In this document: positions 63,494-64,000 of the stretch, in pieces | Layout of the letters: each line of letters opens with the position of its first letter | Position numbering within the stretch: the stretch's first letter is position 1 | Origin: Asticcacaulis sp. | GTDB taxonomy: Bacteria > Pseudomonadota > Alphaproteobacteria > Caulobacterales > Caulobacteraceae | Assembly: GCA_024707255.1 (NCBI GenBank) | Contig: JANQAC010000002.1 | Location: 428,001-492,000, forward strand | DNA: 64,000 bases | Direction of reading: 5' to 3' | The notes under the pieces: model-generated | What the model was told of the DNA's origin: nothing | Database searches by the model: none | Seen by the model: only the letters and a program-made list of their open reading frames with translations | Program-made: the position numbers and the translations under genes

Positions 63494-64000
63494 ATGCAAT
63501 TGAATAAAATCACCAGCGAACCAGTCCATTCCAGTTCCGCGATTATCCGGGCGGCGCGCGTTATCGTCACCTCGCCTGGGCGTAACTTCGTCACCCTGAA
63601 GATAGAGACCGACCAGGGCGTCTACGGCATTGGGGATGCCACTCTGAACGGCCGCGAATTGTCGGTCGTCTCCTATCTCGAAGATCACGTCATCCCCAAC
63701 CTGATTGGGAAGGACGCCCAGCGCATCGAGGATATCTGGCAGTTCCTTTATCGCGGCGCCTACTGGCGGCGCGGTCCGGTGACCATGTCTGCGATCGCGG
63801 CGGTGGATACCGCCCTGTGGGACATTAAGGCCAAGCTGGCGGGAATGCCGCTTTACCAATTGCTCGGCGGCCGCTCGCGTGACGGGGTGCTGGTCTATGG
63901 TCACGCCAATGGTTCGGATATAGAACATACGGTCGATGAGGTTGGGCGGTATATGAGCCTGGGCTACAAAGCGATCCGGGCACAATCGGGCATTCCCGGC
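63494..64000 (+). CDS. manD: D-mannonate dehydratase, enolase superfamily (3' end outside window)
   Basis: Dehydrates D-mannonate to 2-keto-3-deoxygluconate in glucuronate catabolism. The 169 visible residues contain [78 protein letters not shown] and [14 protein letters not shown], closely matching characterised ManD proteins of Alphaproteobacteria. The metal-binding and catalytic barrel residues lie beyond the window. The gene belongs with the upstream GntR regulator. The glucuronate link would fit a strain that lives on plant polymers. Confidence 0.92.
   Translation, partial: MQLNKITSEPVHSSSAIIRAARVIVTSPGRNFVTLKIETDQGVYGIGDATLNGRELSVVSYLEDHVIPNLIGKDAQRIEDIWQFLYRGAYWRRGPVTMSAIAAVDTALWDIKAKLAGMPLYQLLGGRSRDGVLVYGHANGSDIEHTVDEVGRYMSLGYKAIRAQSGIPG

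Overview
The window looks like chromosome from an alphaproteobacterium of the Caulobacterales, most likely close to Asticcacaulis or Caulobacter (inference). The GC content is high. The run murA, DUF2948, UPF0262, infA, maf, RNase E/G, yacG, tRNA-Phe is a typical Caulobacter-type housekeeping block. There are several TonB-dependent receptors, a YfiR/CHASE8-type kinase pair and many secreted carbohydrate-active enzymes.

Layout. 1-3.5 kb: end of a homoserine dehydrogenase gene, a YjbR protein, the rRNA methylase gene rlmJ, a small unknown protein and a membrane-anchored EEP phosphatase. 3.6-6.3 kb: a short accessory patch with a DUF4112 gene, a DUF2793 phage-tail-like protein carrying seven 44-residue repeats, a holin-like protein and tRNA-Thr. 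6.4-12.2 kb: the housekeeping block. 12.3 kb: an integrase scrap next to tRNA-Phe. 12.4-16.7 kb: TonB receptor, YfiR and hybrid histidine kinase, transcribed leftward. 16.9-21.9 kb: a polytopic membrane protein and a three-part GH18-like/NodB deacetylase/GT2 synthase. 57-64 kb: an ABC-F protein, the E1alpha, E1beta and E2 genes of a branched-chain 2-oxoacid dehydrogenase, DUF488, and a GntR regulator in front of a mannonate dehydratase gene cut by the window end.

The centrepiece is 21.9-56.9 kb. It combines a TonB receptor, secreted glycosidases (GH27 alpha-galactosidase, GH127 beta-L-arabinofuranosidase, GH43, and two large secreted proteins of uncertain glycosidase type), secreted peptidases (three DUF885 proteins, a DPP IV-like S9 enzyme and an HExxH protein), a cytosolic M24 Xaa-Pro-type peptidase, two permeases and the first three enzymes of trans-4-hydroxy-L-proline breakdown (2-epimerase, FAD D-amino-acid dehydrogenase, DapA-type deaminase). 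These parts match the chemistry of plant extensins and related hydroxyproline-rich glycoproteins: arabinofuranose on hydroxyproline, alpha-galactose on serine, and a Hyp-rich peptide core. I infer a dedicated extensin (HRGP) utilisation locus. GTATAC-centred sites stand in front of nearly every transcription unit of the region, including the local GntR/FCD regulator gene, so the locus is probably one regulon.

About a dozen genes are broken by single reading-frame shifts, most of them in homopolymer runs and inside otherwise perfectly conserved genes, including the essential murA. This looks like residual sequencing error rather than gene decay. I annotate these genes as single loci and give the position of each shift.
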